A stretch of DNA of 15,758 bases from GCA-001856825 sp049965815 (GTDB lineage Archaea > Thermoplasmatota > Thermoplasmata > Thermoplasmatales > GCA-001856825), in assembly GCA_049965815.1 (NCBI GenBank), contig JBMFVV010000026.1:1-15758 (forward strand), given 5' to 3'. Within the stretch, counting starts at the first letter, position 1. Each line of letters starts with the position of its first letter. The notes under the pieces are model-generated. The model was not told the origin of the DNA, searched no databases, and saw only the letters and a list, made by a program, of their open reading frames with translations. Shown here piece by piece: positions 6,241 through 14,930 of this stretch. Both the position numbers and the translations under genes were made by a program.

Positions 6241-7011
6241 ATGGAAAAAGGAGACTTCATTAAACTGCAATTCGATACATATACTGAGGATGGCAAGCTA
6301 GTCGAAACCACGGAAGAGAAAAAGGCAAAGGATAATGGAATTTATGATGAACATTCATCTTACAGACCAATCGTGACTATTCTCGGTTCAGGCAGACTCC
6401 TCAAGGATTTGGAGGAAGATATTCAGAAGGCCAATGTTGGGGAGGAGAAGGAAATTATACTGCCACCTGAAAAGGCGTTTGGTGTAAGGGACGCAAATTC
6501 TGTAAAAGTTAGTTCCTACAGGGAAGTCGAAAGGGCCCTCATTGAAGAAGAAAAAAAGGCTGGAAGGAGTGGCAAGGATGTCTTCCCAGAACCTGGAAAG
6601 ATGGTGAGGATTGGGGACAAGTATGGGAAGATAATGACGGTTACTGCAGGAAGGGTAGTTGTCGATTTTAATCATCCTCTTGCAGGAAAATCCATAAAGT
6701 ATAGCTACAAGGTTCTAGAAAAGATTGAGGGAGAGGAGAACAAGGTAGCTGCTATAATAGAGATCAACTTCTCAAAGGACTCCGACAAGTTCAAGATTGA
6801 AACGGGGGAAGAATTAACGATCACTCTACCGGATTCTGCGAAGATAGACGATTCCTGGCTTCTGGCAAAGTTTGCTATTGTAGGGGCTATCAGGGAATAC
6901 GTCGCAAACAAGACGGTAATCTTCAAAGAAATTTTCGAGAAGAGAGTTGAAGAAAAGAAGGAAGAAGAGAAAAAGGTGGAACCAGAGCAACAGGCAAAAC
7001 CCACCAGTTGA
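6241..7011 (+). CDS. FKBP-type peptidyl-prolyl cis-trans isomerase, SlyD-like, long archaeal form
   Basis: A 256-residue protein from ATG 6241. The N-terminal MEKGDFIKLQFDTYTEDGKL is the first FKBP strand pair; PPEKAFGVRD (75-84) and DFNHPLAGK (142-150) are FKBP/SlyD hallmarks, and the segment between them is the insert-in-flap chaperone domain. It speeds X-Pro isomerisation and helps fold nascent proteins in the cytoplasm. After about residue 165 there is a further domain (strand-rich, then helices) seen in the long archaeal FKBPs, ending in a Lys/Glu-rich tail (KKEEEKKVEPEQQ). The open frame reaches back to TTG 6211, but the TATA position and family alignment favour 6241. The aRF1 gene follows after 9 bases, so the two are one operon. 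Confidence 0.92.
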   Translation: MEKGDFIKLQFDTYTEDGKLVETTEEKKAKDNGIYDEHSSYRPIVTILGSGRLLKDLEEDIQKANVGEEKEIILPPEKAFGVRDANSVKVSSYREVERALIEEEKKAGRSGKDVFPEPGKMVRIGDKYGKIMTVTAGRVVVDFNHPLAGKSIKYSYKVLEKIEGEENKVAAIIEINFSKDSDKFKIETGEELTITLPDSAKIDDSWLLAKFAIVGAIREYVANKTVIFKEIFEKRVEEKKEEEKKVEPEQQAKPTS

Positions 7012-7020
7012 CGGAGAGAG

Positions 7021-8259
7021 ATGTCAGGACTAGAACAGAATAAGAAGGATATTGAAAAATCTTTAAAGGAATATCAGTTCAAAAAGTACATAGATGAAAT
7101 CAAAAAGCTAGAGGGAAGAGGGACCGAGTTGATCTCGGTCTATGTACCTCCAGAAAGGCAGATCAGTGATGTGGTGAGTTACCTCAGGGATGAGTACTCC
7201 ACGTCCAGCAACATAAAGAGCAAGACAACCAGGAAGAACGTCACTACTGCCATTGAGAGTATCATGAGCAAACTCAGATACTACAAGACTCCCCCTGAAC
7301 ACGGACTCGCAATATTTGTAGGGTACGTCCCAACTAGGGGGGATAAGAGCGATATGGTAAGCTATTTCATAGAACCCCCACAATCAATAACAAGCTTCCT
7401 ATACAGATGCGATTCAAAGTTCTATCTTGATCCAATTCTCCCGATGCTGGAGAAGAAGGAAGTTTATGGCCTTATAGTGATAGATAGAGCGGAAGCAACG
7501 ATAGGACTGCTCAGGGGTGCAAGGATAGAGACAATAGAAAACAAGGACTCTCAGGTACCCAGCAAACATCACCAGGGAGGACAGAGTTCAAGAAGATACG
7601 AAAGATTGATTGAAATAGCTGCCCACGAATTTTTCACTAAGATAGGGGTGATTGCATCAAATGCGTTCTTGAAAGAACCTGACCTGAAGGGAGTCTTGAT
7701 TGGTGGACCAGGGTCCACAAAGGAGTTCTTCTACAAGCACGGATACCTGCATTACCAGATACAGGAGAAGGTAATTGACCTGTATGATGTTGGCTACACC
7801 AACGAATATGGCCTTAAGGAGCTTGTCGACAAGGCTTCACAGACCCTTGATCAGCTGGAAATTGCAAAGGAGAAGAGGCTGATTGAAAGATTGCTCGTGG
7901 AAATAAAGAAAGGCAGCGGGCTGGCAGCTTATGGGGACAAGGAAGTTTCCAGAGTGCTTAAGGAGGGACGGGTGGATACCCTTATAGTGTCAAAGGGTCT
8001 TAAAAAGATGAAATTTACATACAAGTGCGAGGCGGACGGAACTGAAATTTCAGAAATATCGCAGGAAGAAAAGGAACACAACTGCCCGACGTGCGGAAAT
8101 CCTATGGTACTTGTTTCCAAGACAGACCTGATAGAGGAGTACATAGAGCAAGGGCAGAAGAGTGACTCAAAGATTGAGCTGGTGAGCGATGAGTCTGATG
8201 AGGGTGCACTGTTTCTCAACTCCTTTGGCGGTATAGGTGCAATTCTAAGATACAGCTAG
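7021..8259 (+). CDS. prf1: peptide chain release factor aRF1
   Basis: A 412-residue archaeal class-1 release factor (eRF1/Pelota family) that reads all three stop codons in the ribosomal A site and triggers peptide release. Motifs are complete: NIKS at 64-67 and Y-x-C-x-x-x-F (YRCDSKF, 128-134) for stop-codon recognition, and GGQ at 186-188 within KHHQGGQSSRRY for hydrolysis. The C-terminal domain contains a mini-domain with cysteines at 336, 355 and 358; the second cysteine of the first pair is absent (CEAD), so the zinc site is incomplete. Length is normal. A GGAGAG Shine-Dalgarno-like motif at 7013-7018 lies directly before the ATG, in the 9-base gap after FKBP. No clear terminator follows. 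Confidence 0.97.
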   Translation: MSGLEQNKKDIEKSLKEYQFKKYIDEIKKLEGRGTELISVYVPPERQISDVVSYLRDEYSTSSNIKSKTTRKNVTTAIESIMSKLRYYKTPPEHGLAIFVGYVPTRGDKSDMVSYFIEPPQSITSFLYRCDSKFYLDPILPMLEKKEVYGLIVIDRAEATIGLLRGARIETIENKDSQVPSKHHQGGQSSRRYERLIEIAAHEFFTKIGVIASNAFLKEPDLKGVLIGGPGSTKEFFYKHGYLHYQIQEKVIDLYDVGYTNEYGLKELVDKASQTLDQLEIAKEKRLIERLLVEIKKGSGLAAYGDKEVSRVLKEGRVDTLIVSKGLKKMKFTYKCEADGTEISEISQEEKEHNCPTCGNPMVLVSKTDLIEEYIEQGQKSDSKIELVSDESDEGALFLNSFGGIGAILRYS

Positions 8260-8405
8260 CTCGTTTCCAGGTAAAATGGGTAAGACTCTTATGGGATCCT
8301 TTATACTAATGAACATAGGTAGTCTACCGCTTGAAGGGTTACTTTTAATCTAAACTGGCCTTTCAATCTAATCACACCAGGTGTCCTTTCCAATTTACAA
8401 AAAGA

Positions 8406-8417
8406 AAACATTTATCC
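8406..8417 (+). promoter_or_regulatory. BRE/TATA element of the ABC operon
   Basis: AAAACATTTATC-type sequence with the TATA centre near 8413 lies 25 bases before ATG 8438, the spacing of a leaderless transcript. This decides the start of the next gene. Confidence 0.5.
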
Positions 8418-8437
8418 TTCTATTCGATACTGGAGCA

Positions 8438-9214
8438 ATGAATCGAACAGCGAAGATTGCAATTACTATTACCATTGGGATAGCGCTCGTAGCGACGGCT
8501 TCTGCCTTTGCCTACAGTACTATGCTAAGTTCACAGACATCAGACTCACCACTCAGTTACATACCGTCCAACTCTTCACTTGTGATGTGGATGAACTACA
8601 ACGGCACGAGCCTTTACCTCTTCCATTCAAACAATTCAACTGCAGTTTTGCTTAATACAGTGGGAGTGAAATCGGGCAATATCTCGTTTACGTCCGGAAA
8701 TTCATCTTTCAGCCTTCCACTAAAATACAATTCCACTTACGGAGGTTTTGAAATTTATTCAATAAACGTTTCATCTGCCGTGTCTGGATTGCTTAAACTC
8801 AACTCTTCCCTGTCCCCAATGTTCAATCTGACAAACGTTCCTCTCTTTGTATACGTTACCGAAAGCGGAAAGGTTGTGCTGGGATCAATGAATGGGGTGA
8901 AAAGTTCAATAAAATCATTCAACTCAGGCTCAAATTTCGTTTCAAAGGGTTCATACCTAGACCAGAGCGATAACATTTCCTTCTATTATTCGCCGATGAA
9001 TAAGACGTTACCGTTCAAATATGCCTGGGGAGGGGTTAATGGGACATACTTCTATGCATATGCGGAACTGGCGAACAGCAGTGCCTTCAATTTCAATGGC
9101 TCATTTACCTATCAGGGATTTAGCGTCAAATCCGTCTCGTCTCACGAAATTGAGGTTACGTATGAATTTGGCAGTCTATCACAGCTCTATGCAAAACTCG
9201 ACTCGATGAGGTAA
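8438..9214 (+). CDS. exported, sequon-rich protein linked to an ABC-2 transporter
   Basis: A 258-residue protein of no family I recognise. After MNRTAK there is one hydrophobic segment (IAITITIGIALVATASAFAY) acting as a signal peptide or membrane anchor; the rest is extracytoplasmic in character, rich in Ser, Asn, Thr and aromatic residues with many beta-strand-like stretches. I count about fifteen N-x-S/T sequons, so it is probably heavily N-glycosylated on the cell surface. The open frame extends to GTG 8381, but the TATA spacing supports a leaderless start at ATG 8438. Only four bases separate its stop from the permease start, so it is the first gene of the ABC operon. It may be a surface partner, substrate or sensor of that transporter; it does not look like a classical solute-binding protein. 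Confidence 0.7.
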   Translation: MNRTAKIAITITIGIALVATASAFAYSTMLSSQTSDSPLSYIPSNSSLVMWMNYNGTSLYLFHSNNSTAVLLNTVGVKSGNISFTSGNSSFSLPLKYNSTYGGFEIYSINVSSAVSGLLKLNSSLSPMFNLTNVPLFVYVTESGKVVLGSMNGVKSSIKSFNSGSNFVSKGSYLDQSDNISFYYSPMNKTLPFKYAWGGVNGTYFYAYAELANSSAFNFNGSFTYQGFSVKSVSSHEIEVTYEFGSLSQLYAKLDSMR

Positions 9215-9218
9215 ATTT

Positions 9219-10052
9219 GTGGAATCTACCCTTTCCTCCCTTTCTACAGTTTATTCCTATTACCTGAAGAATTACTATCGTTCTAAAAGTTTCTACCTCA
9301 TATTTATTCTCATTGTAGTGGCATCCGTTCTGATGGTTTACCTCTCCTTTCACTACCTTCCTAAAATAGATTCACTCCTGTCTTCCCAGGGACCGGCACC
9401 TGCCGGCCTAAAGGAGAAGGTTGTTCTTTACTTGTGGTCATACGTGATGTCCGATCTCCCCGTCTTTGCAGCTGTATTCTTTTCTTCTCCAGCCATATCC
9501 AGTGAGATCGAAAACAGAACTGCATTCCACATTTTTGCGCTGCCAGTGGACAGGAGTATCCTATTGATAGGAAAATATCTGGCTGCTGTTTCCGCAGCAA
9601 TAATTTCAATGGCCATTTTCGTCGCTTCCGAGATCGGAACTGCTGAATTCCTTTTTCCAGGCACGATGCTTCCTTCGATTCTAACTTCGGTAGGAATGCT
9701 TGTTCTGTTCATACTGGCAATCAGTGCATTCACTTTCTTCGTGAGCTCCCTATTTAACAAGAACCTATATTCCTATATCACAACGTTCATCACATACTTC
9801 ATAGTATTTGATGCGACAAATCTCATTCTCTCTCTTCTCTACAATTACAACGCCTTCTTCCTCTTGGACAATGCAGCTTCCATCATACCGAGAATTTTCC
9901 TGAACGTGAACACTGCCATCTTCGGAGGTCAGTTTAGCCTCAGCGGTGCTTCAGTTAGTACAATAGTCCTTTCACTAGTTGTGATGGTTCTTTATACCGT
10001 GATTTCCCTGATATTTGCACTCGTGATTTTTGAGAAAAAGGAGGTGAAGTGA
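9219..10052 (+). CDS. ABC-2 type transporter permease
   Basis: A 277-residue integral membrane protein starting at GTG 9219, with GAGGT upstream (9208-9212) at good spacing and coupled to the previous stop. About six membrane segments are visible, near residues 20-42, 70-92, 115-145, 150-180, 185-215 and 245-272, with a Ser/Glu-rich P-A-I-S-S-E-I-E-N-R-T loop after segment two, typical of the ABC-2/NatB-like family. Such permeases pair as dimers with a separate ATPase to export drugs, lipids, peptides or Na+, or to serve surface-protein handling. The ATPase gene begins directly after its stop codon. Substrate cannot be read from sequence. Confidence 0.85.
   Translation: MESTLSSLSTVYSYYLKNYYRSKSFYLIFILIVVASVLMVYLSFHYLPKIDSLLSSQGPAPAGLKEKVVLYLWSYVMSDLPVFAAVFFSSPAISSEIENRTAFHIFALPVDRSILLIGKYLAAVSAAIISMAIFVASEIGTAEFLFPGTMLPSILTSVGMLVLFILAISAFTFFVSSLFNKNLYSYITTFITYFIVFDATNLILSLLYNYNAFFLLDNAASIIPRIFLNVNTAIFGGQFSLSGASVSTIVLSLVVMVLYTVISLIFALVIFEKKEVK
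10040..10047 (+). promoter_or_regulatory. strong Shine-Dalgarno for the TTG-started ABC ATPase
   Basis: GGAGGTGA ends five bases before TTG 10053 and lies within the last codons of the permease gene. It supports the unusual TTG start and translational coupling. Confidence 0.75.
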
Positions 10053-10925
10053 TTGGAAATTGAGATATCTTCTCTGTCAAAGAACTATGGAAAAATTCAG
10101 GCGCTTAAAAATGTGAATCTCAAAATTAGTGGGAATGGTCTTGTGACCTTCCTGGGGGCTAATGGCGCCGGTAAGACAACGCTCTTCAAAATACTAACGA
10201 GCATCGTCCGTCCGTCATCCGGATTTATCAAGGTGAACGGAATGAGCATTGATTCGGACCCACAAAAGGTTCTTTCCAATCTCGGGTCACTTGTGGAAGA
10301 ACCGGAATTCTATCCATATCTAACTGGAAGGGAAATACTTGAGTTTACCGCTAGAATAAGAGGAATAGGTAATAGGGACCTCGAAGAGGAGATAGAACGA
10401 GTTTCACGCCTTATTGACATATCGGAATACCTGAATAGGAAGTGCGGTCAATACTCAAGGGGGATGAAGCAGAGATTGGGGGTTGCAGTTGCCCTAGTGG
10501 GTAATCCCGGGTTGCTGGTACTTGACGAACCAACCTTTGGGATGGACCCATTAGGAATGCTTGAAATGAGGAGGGTCCTAAAGGAGATGAAGAAGGACAA
10601 AGACAAGCTCATAATCATGAGCACTCATCTGCTGGAGGAAGCGAGGGACCTCTCTGACAGGACAATAATAGTTAAGAGGGGAGAAATAAAGTATGATTCT
10701 GACAGGTCTGAGAGGAAGGCGTTCATAAAGGTCACTGGGGTCATCAATACTAACTATAAATTTCAGAACGGAAAAATAACAGAATCTGGAGACGGATACG
10801 GCGTCTTTGAAATCTATGACAGGGACAGCATACCAGAATTCAACAACGAACTGTTATCATCCGGGTCTAAAGTGCTCTATATAAATCCCGCAGACGATCT
10901 TGAGAAGGAATTCACGAAAGATTGA
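10053..10925 (+). CDS. ABC transporter ATP-binding protein
   Basis: A 290-residue nucleotide-binding subunit of the CcmA/NatA-like exporter group. Walker A GANGAGKT is at 35-42; the Q-loop position reads VEEPEFYPYLTG (81-92), with Glu in place of Gln as often in this group; the signature is YSRGMKQRLG (134-143); Walker B LLVLDEP at 154-160, D-loop GMDP and H-loop STH with His 192. A C-terminal regulatory domain of about 80 residues follows. It starts at TTG directly after the permease stop, with an excellent Shine-Dalgarno. With the permease it forms the transporter; hydrolysis drives export. Confidence 0.95.
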   Translation: MEIEISSLSKNYGKIQALKNVNLKISGNGLVTFLGANGAGKTTLFKILTSIVRPSSGFIKVNGMSIDSDPQKVLSNLGSLVEEPEFYPYLTGREILEFTARIRGIGNRDLEEEIERVSRLIDISEYLNRKCGQYSRGMKQRLGVAVALVGNPGLLVLDEPTFGMDPLGMLEMRRVLKEMKKDKDKLIIMSTHLLEEARDLSDRTIIVKRGEIKYDSDRSERKAFIKVTGVINTNYKFQNGKITESGDGYGVFEIYDRDSIPEFNNELLSSGSKVLYINPADDLEKEFTKD

Positions 10926-11026
10926 ATTCACCGAAATGGGTTGAATCTTGAAGATACCTGGGGATGAGGAGTGACTCAACGTCACGATCTCATTCAGTGT
11001 TTTCTATTCATGTAAGTTTTACTGAC

Positions 11027-11035
11027 TTTTTAATA
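11027..11035 (+). promoter_or_regulatory. TATA box of the PPDK-enolase-uS2 operon
   Basis: TTTTTAATA lies 5-13 bases before ATG 11040 but about 39 bases before ATG 11070. Transcription would start near 11057, so translation most likely begins at 11070. Confidence 0.5.
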
Positions 11036-11069
11036 GTAAATGTTAAAACTGGTTAAAACATATTGGATT

Positions 11070-13724
11070 ATGCCTACCGTACCTAAGTATATTTATAGCT
11101 TTGAAGAGGGGTCAAAGGAAATGAAGAACCTGCTGGGCGGGAAGGGTGCAGGCCTGGCTGAAATGACAAGAATTGGCCTGAACACTCCTCCGGGGTTCAC
11201 CATCACAACTGAGGCGTGCAATTATTATTTCAAAAACAACAGGCTTCCGGATGGATTATGGGACGGTATAGTAAGTGCGGTCAAGACGCTCGAGAAGAAG
11301 ACGGGCAGGGTGTTCGGAGGGGAACCGAAGATATTGCTCGTCTCTGTCAGATCAGGGGCTCCAGTGAGCATGCCGGGCATGCTCGACACAGTTCTCAACC
11401 TTGGCTTGAATGACCAGAATGTGGAACAGTTTGCCAGGGAAACAAAGAATCCGAGGTTCGCGTGGGATTCCTACAGAAGATTCATCCAGATGTTCGGTAG
11501 GATAGTGCTTGGGCTTAACGGCAAAAAATTCGATGATGTTATAGACAAGAAGAAGGAGAAACTCGGTATCGAGAACGATTTCGAACTGGAAGAGAAGGAC
11601 TGGAAGGAGATCGTTCAGGAGTTCAAGCAGATAATAAGTTCGGCTGGCAAGGAATTACCAAGTGATCCTTACAAGCAACTTGCACTTGCTGTAAACGCTG
11701 TTTTTGATTCATGGAAAAATGAGAGGGCAATAGTATACAGGAAGATAAACAACATTCCCGACTCGCTTGGAACTGCCGTCTCTGTTGTTACAATGGTCTA
11801 CGGCAATCTTGGTTCTAATTCTGCTACGGGGGTTGCATTTACGAGAAATCCTAACACAGGCGAGAAGGTCCTTTACGGCGAATACCTCATCAACGCACAG
11901 GGTGAGGACGTGGTCGCAGGGATAAGAACTCCGTCACCTGTTGACAAGCTCAAGGTTGAAATTCCTAACGCATATGGGGAACTGAAACGATCAGCAGAGA
12001 TCCTTGAGAATCACTATAAAGATGTTCAGGACATAGAATTCACGATTCAGGACGGAACGTTCTACCTTCTTCAGACAAGGTCTGCCAAGAGAAGTGCAGC
12101 TGCGGCGGTGAAGATCGCGCTGGACATGAGGAATGAGGGGAAGTTGACAGATGCAGAAACTGTGAATATGGTACAGCCTGAACAGCTGAATCAACTGCTG
12201 CATCCACAGGTAGATTCAAAGAAGGCAGGTGCACCAATCGCAAAAGGTCTTCCCGCTAGTCCGGGTGCAGGGTCTGGCAAAATAGCTCTAGACCCGGAGG
12301 AGGCTGTAAAAATGAACGAGAGGGGGGAGAAAGTGGTCCTAGTCAGGAATGAAACGCTAGCAGATGATGTCCACGGCATTGCTGTTTCAGAAGCTGTGCT
12401 CACTGCAAGAGGTGGTATGACATCTCATGCAGCCGTTGTAGCAAGGGCAATGGGTAAACCGGCTATAGTAGGCTCTGAAGACCTCAAAATAGATCTCGAT
12501 AAGAGGTCGGTTAACTTCAAGCAGGAGATCATGTGGGAGCACCAGGAAGTAACTGTCGACGGTACGTCAGGACTGGTGTTCAAGGGCAACGTTCCCCTCA
12601 CCATACCTGAGATGGGAAGAGACTTCCAGGAATTCATGAACATTTGCAAGAAGGTGAAGAAACTCGGAGTGCTTGCAAACGCCAATACCCCGGAAGAAGC
12701 CATACTAGCAAGGAAGAACGGTGCTGAAGGGATAGGCCTTGCCAGGACTGAAAGGATGTTCCTGGGCGCAGAACGCATACCAATCATGAGAGAAATGATA
12801 ATGAGTGATAACATCGAAGAGAGAAAGAAACTGTTAGAGAAACTTCTTCCATTGCAGTACAACGACTTCGTGGAGTTTTTCAGGACAATGGACGGTTTCC
12901 CTGTTATAATCAGGCTTCTCGATCCACCTCTCCATGAATTCCTTCCGAAGAAGGAGGAACTGATGGTTGACCTGGTAGAGCTTAGACACGAAAGAAAAAG
13001 CAAGGAAATAGAGAAGAAAATGAAGGAGGAGGAAGAGATACTCAGGAAGGTAAATTCCCTGAGCGAGTTCAATCCTATGATAGGTTTTAGAGGGATAAGG
13101 GTCGGAATCGTTTATCCTGAAATATATGAGATGCAGGTTCGGGCGATCATCAGGGCTGCCCTAAAGGTGAAGGAGGAGGGGAAGACAGTAATACCTGAGA
13201 TCATGATTCCTCTTACCATAGATGTGAAGGAACTAAAGCTTGTCCATGACAGGCTGCAGAAGGTCATTGACGAAGAGCTTAAGGGGAAGCAGTTGAAGTA
13301 TAAGTTTGGAACGATGATCGAGACTCCTAGAGGTGCGCTTACTGCTGGTGAGATAGCGGAAGTTGCTGAATTCTTCAGTTTTGGCACTAACGATCTGACG
13401 CAGATGACATTTGGTTTCTCCAGGGACGACGTGGAAGCCACATTCCTTCCAAAGTATCTTGAGTACGGAATCTTCAAGGTGAATCCTTTTGAGTCTCTTG
13501 ATAAGAATGGGGTGGGTGAGCTTATGAAGATTTGTTTCGAAAGAGGTGTAAAGACGCGACCAGATATTGAGGTCGGCATATGTGGGGAGCACGGTGGGGA
13601 TCCTGAATCGGTGAAATTCTGTCACAAGATAGGATTAAAGTATGTATCTGCATCACCTTACAGGGTACCGATAGCCATACTGGCAGCTGCTCAGGCAAAT
13701 ACTCAGGAGAAGGGTGAAAATTAA
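11070..13724 (+). CDS. ppdK: pyruvate, phosphate dikinase
   Basis: An 884-residue enzyme from ATG 11070 that interconverts pyruvate + ATP + Pi and phosphoenolpyruvate + AMP + PPi. The N-terminal ATP-grasp domain begins YSFEEGSKEMKNLLGGKGAG and includes VSVRSGAPVSMPGMLDT. The swivelling phosphohistidine domain carries GGMTSHAAVVARAMGKPA with catalytic His 453. The C-terminal TIM-barrel carries FGTNDLTQMTFGFSRDD and the catalytic Cys 838 in GICGEHGGDP. Length and all motifs fit PPDK, not PEP synthase. A longer frame from ATG 11040 is possible, but the TATA box is too close and the family begins near YIYSFEEG. Its stop codon abuts the enolase start. In archaea of this kind it may run toward PEP for gluconeogenesis or toward pyruvate in glycolysis; the sequence does not tell. 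Confidence 0.97.
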   Translation: MPTVPKYIYSFEEGSKEMKNLLGGKGAGLAEMTRIGLNTPPGFTITTEACNYYFKNNRLPDGLWDGIVSAVKTLEKKTGRVFGGEPKILLVSVRSGAPVSMPGMLDTVLNLGLNDQNVEQFARETKNPRFAWDSYRRFIQMFGRIVLGLNGKKFDDVIDKKKEKLGIENDFELEEKDWKEIVQEFKQIISSAGKELPSDPYKQLALAVNAVFDSWKNERAIVYRKINNIPDSLGTAVSVVTMVYGNLGSNSATGVAFTRNPNTGEKVLYGEYLINAQGEDVVAGIRTPSPVDKLKVEIPNAYGELKRSAEILENHYKDVQDIEFTIQDGTFYLLQTRSAKRSAAAAVKIALDMRNEGKLTDAETVNMVQPEQLNQLLHPQVDSKKAGAPIAKGLPASPGAGSGKIALDPEEAVKMNERGEKVVLVRNETLADDVHGIAVSEAVLTARGGMTSHAAVVARAMGKPAIVGSEDLKIDLDKRSVNFKQEIMWEHQEVTVDGTSGLVFKGNVPLTIPEMGRDFQEFMNICKKVKKLGVLANANTPEEAILARKNGAEGIGLARTERMFLGAERIPIMREMIMSDNIEERKKLLEKLLPLQYNDFVEFFRTMDGFPVIIRLLDPPLHEFLPKKEELMVDLVELRHERKSKEIEKKMKEEEEILRKVNSLSEFNPMIGFRGIRVGIVYPEIYEMQVRAIIRAALKVKEEGKTVIPEIMIPLTIDVKELKLVHDRLQKVIDEELKGKQLKYKFGTMIETPRGALTAGEIAEVAEFFSFGTNDLTQMTFGFSRDDVEATFLPKYLEYGIFKVNPFESLDKNGVGELMKICFERGVKTRPDIEVGICGEHGGDPESVKFCHKIGLKYVSASPYRVPIAILAAAQANTQEKGEN

Positions 13725-14930
13725 ATGTCAGAAATAGTCAATTCACGCATTAGAAAGATCCTAGACTCAAGGGGGAACGAAACGATAGAGGTTGAAATAT
13801 TCACGAAGTACGGTCATGGTGTTTCAGCTGCTCCAAGCGGGGCATCGAAGGGGGCAACGGAAGTGAAGGACTACCCAGAAGGTGGCATAGATCAGTCCGT
13901 GAAATTATTTAAAAATGAAATATCTAAGAAGCTAGTTGGTATTGAATCGGAGGACCAAGAGGGTTTTGACAGATTCCTAGAGGATATAGATGGTACTGAG
14001 AATTTCTCATCAATCGGAGGAAATCTGGCAGTTGTACTGTCGCTTGCAAACGCCTGTGCTACCGCAGACGAGCTTGGCATACCACTGTTCAGGTATTTGG
14101 GGGGACTTAATGTCAGAATGACCACACCACTGGGAAATGTGGTTGGAGGGGGTAAGCATGCAGTGAATGGAACAACAATTCAGGAGTTCCTGATAGCCTC
14201 TCATGCGAATAGCGTATACGACGCTATAAAAACAAACGCACTGGTGCACAGAAGAATAAAAGAGAAGGCATCGAAGGAACTCGATATTCCCATTGGTATG
14301 GGGGACGAAAAGGCGTGGGTACTTCCTTTCGATGACGAGAAAGTCATTTCCCTAGTAAAGGAGATTGCAGACGAAGTTTCTGACAAGACTGGCTTCACAA
14401 TTGAAAATGGGATGGATCTGGCCGCATCAAACTATTTTGAGAATGGTCATTATGTCTACAGGGACAGGAAGCTCACAAGGGAAGAACAGGTTGATTTTGT
14501 GGAAAGTATTGTGAAGGACTGGGGATATACCATAATAGAGGACCCATTCGACGAGAATGATTTCGAGAGTTTTGCTGAACTCACGAAGAGGGTTGGAGAC
14601 AGGGCAATAGTGATAGGGGACGATATCTATACAACAAATTATCAGAGACTGAAGGAGGGAATAGAAAAGATGGCAAGCAATGCAATTCTCCTAAAACCAA
14701 ATCAGGTAGGCACTCTGAGCAGACTTTTGAAGACTTGGAGACTTGCCAAGGACAATGGAATGAGTGCTATTGTCTCACACAGGTCTGGTGAGACAACGGA
14801 TTATTTCATTTCCCATCTTGCAGTCGCCATTGGCGCCGACTACATAAAAACTGGGACTGTCGGTGGGGAAAGGATAGCAAAATTAAATGAACTCGTAAGA
14901 ATTCAGGAAGAAATGGGTGGACATGAATGA
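13725..14930 (+). CDS. eno: enolase (phosphopyruvate hydratase)
   Basis: A 401-residue enzyme converting 2-phosphoglycerate and phosphoenolpyruvate. Visible active-site elements: the mobile loop APSGASKG (36-43), E154 in TIQEF, E195 in GDE, metal ligands D231 (MDLAAS), E272 (IEDPFDEND) and D299 (VIGDD), K324 in LLKPNQVGT, S351-H-R-S-G in the substrate loop, and K375 in YIKTG. The usual GDEGG is GDEKA here, and the region after IKTG is VGGER instead of the commoner S-R-S/G-E-R. Neither change removes a catalytic residue. It starts immediately after the PPDK stop, with a weak AGGGTG upstream, and overlaps the uS2 gene by four bases (ATGA). Archaeal enolase genes often sit beside rps2, so this linkage is conserved. 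Confidence 0.96.
   Translation: MSEIVNSRIRKILDSRGNETIEVEIFTKYGHGVSAAPSGASKGATEVKDYPEGGIDQSVKLFKNEISKKLVGIESEDQEGFDRFLEDIDGTENFSSIGGNLAVVLSLANACATADELGIPLFRYLGGLNVRMTTPLGNVVGGGKHAVNGTTIQEFLIASHANSVYDAIKTNALVHRRIKEKASKELDIPIGMGDEKAWVLPFDDEKVISLVKEIADEVSDKTGFTIENGMDLAASNYFENGHYVYRDRKLTREEQVDFVESIVKDWGYTIIEDPFDENDFESFAELTKRVGDRAIVIGDDIYTTNYQRLKEGIEKMASNAILLKPNQVGTLSRLLKTWRLAKDNGMSAIVSHRSGETTDYFISHLAVAIGADYIKTGTVGGERIAKLNELVRIQEEMGGHE

Noticed and set aside
10971..10985. GTGAC-TCAAC-GTCAC inverted repeat upstream of PPDK
   Set aside because: Arms are only five bases and lie about 45-60 bases upstream of the TATA box; likely chance without further support.
12425..13625. Long minus-strand open frames of 215, 155 and 130 codons opposite PPDK
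   Set aside because: Ser/Phe-rich shadow frames of a highly conserved PPDK gene with every motif in place on the plus strand.
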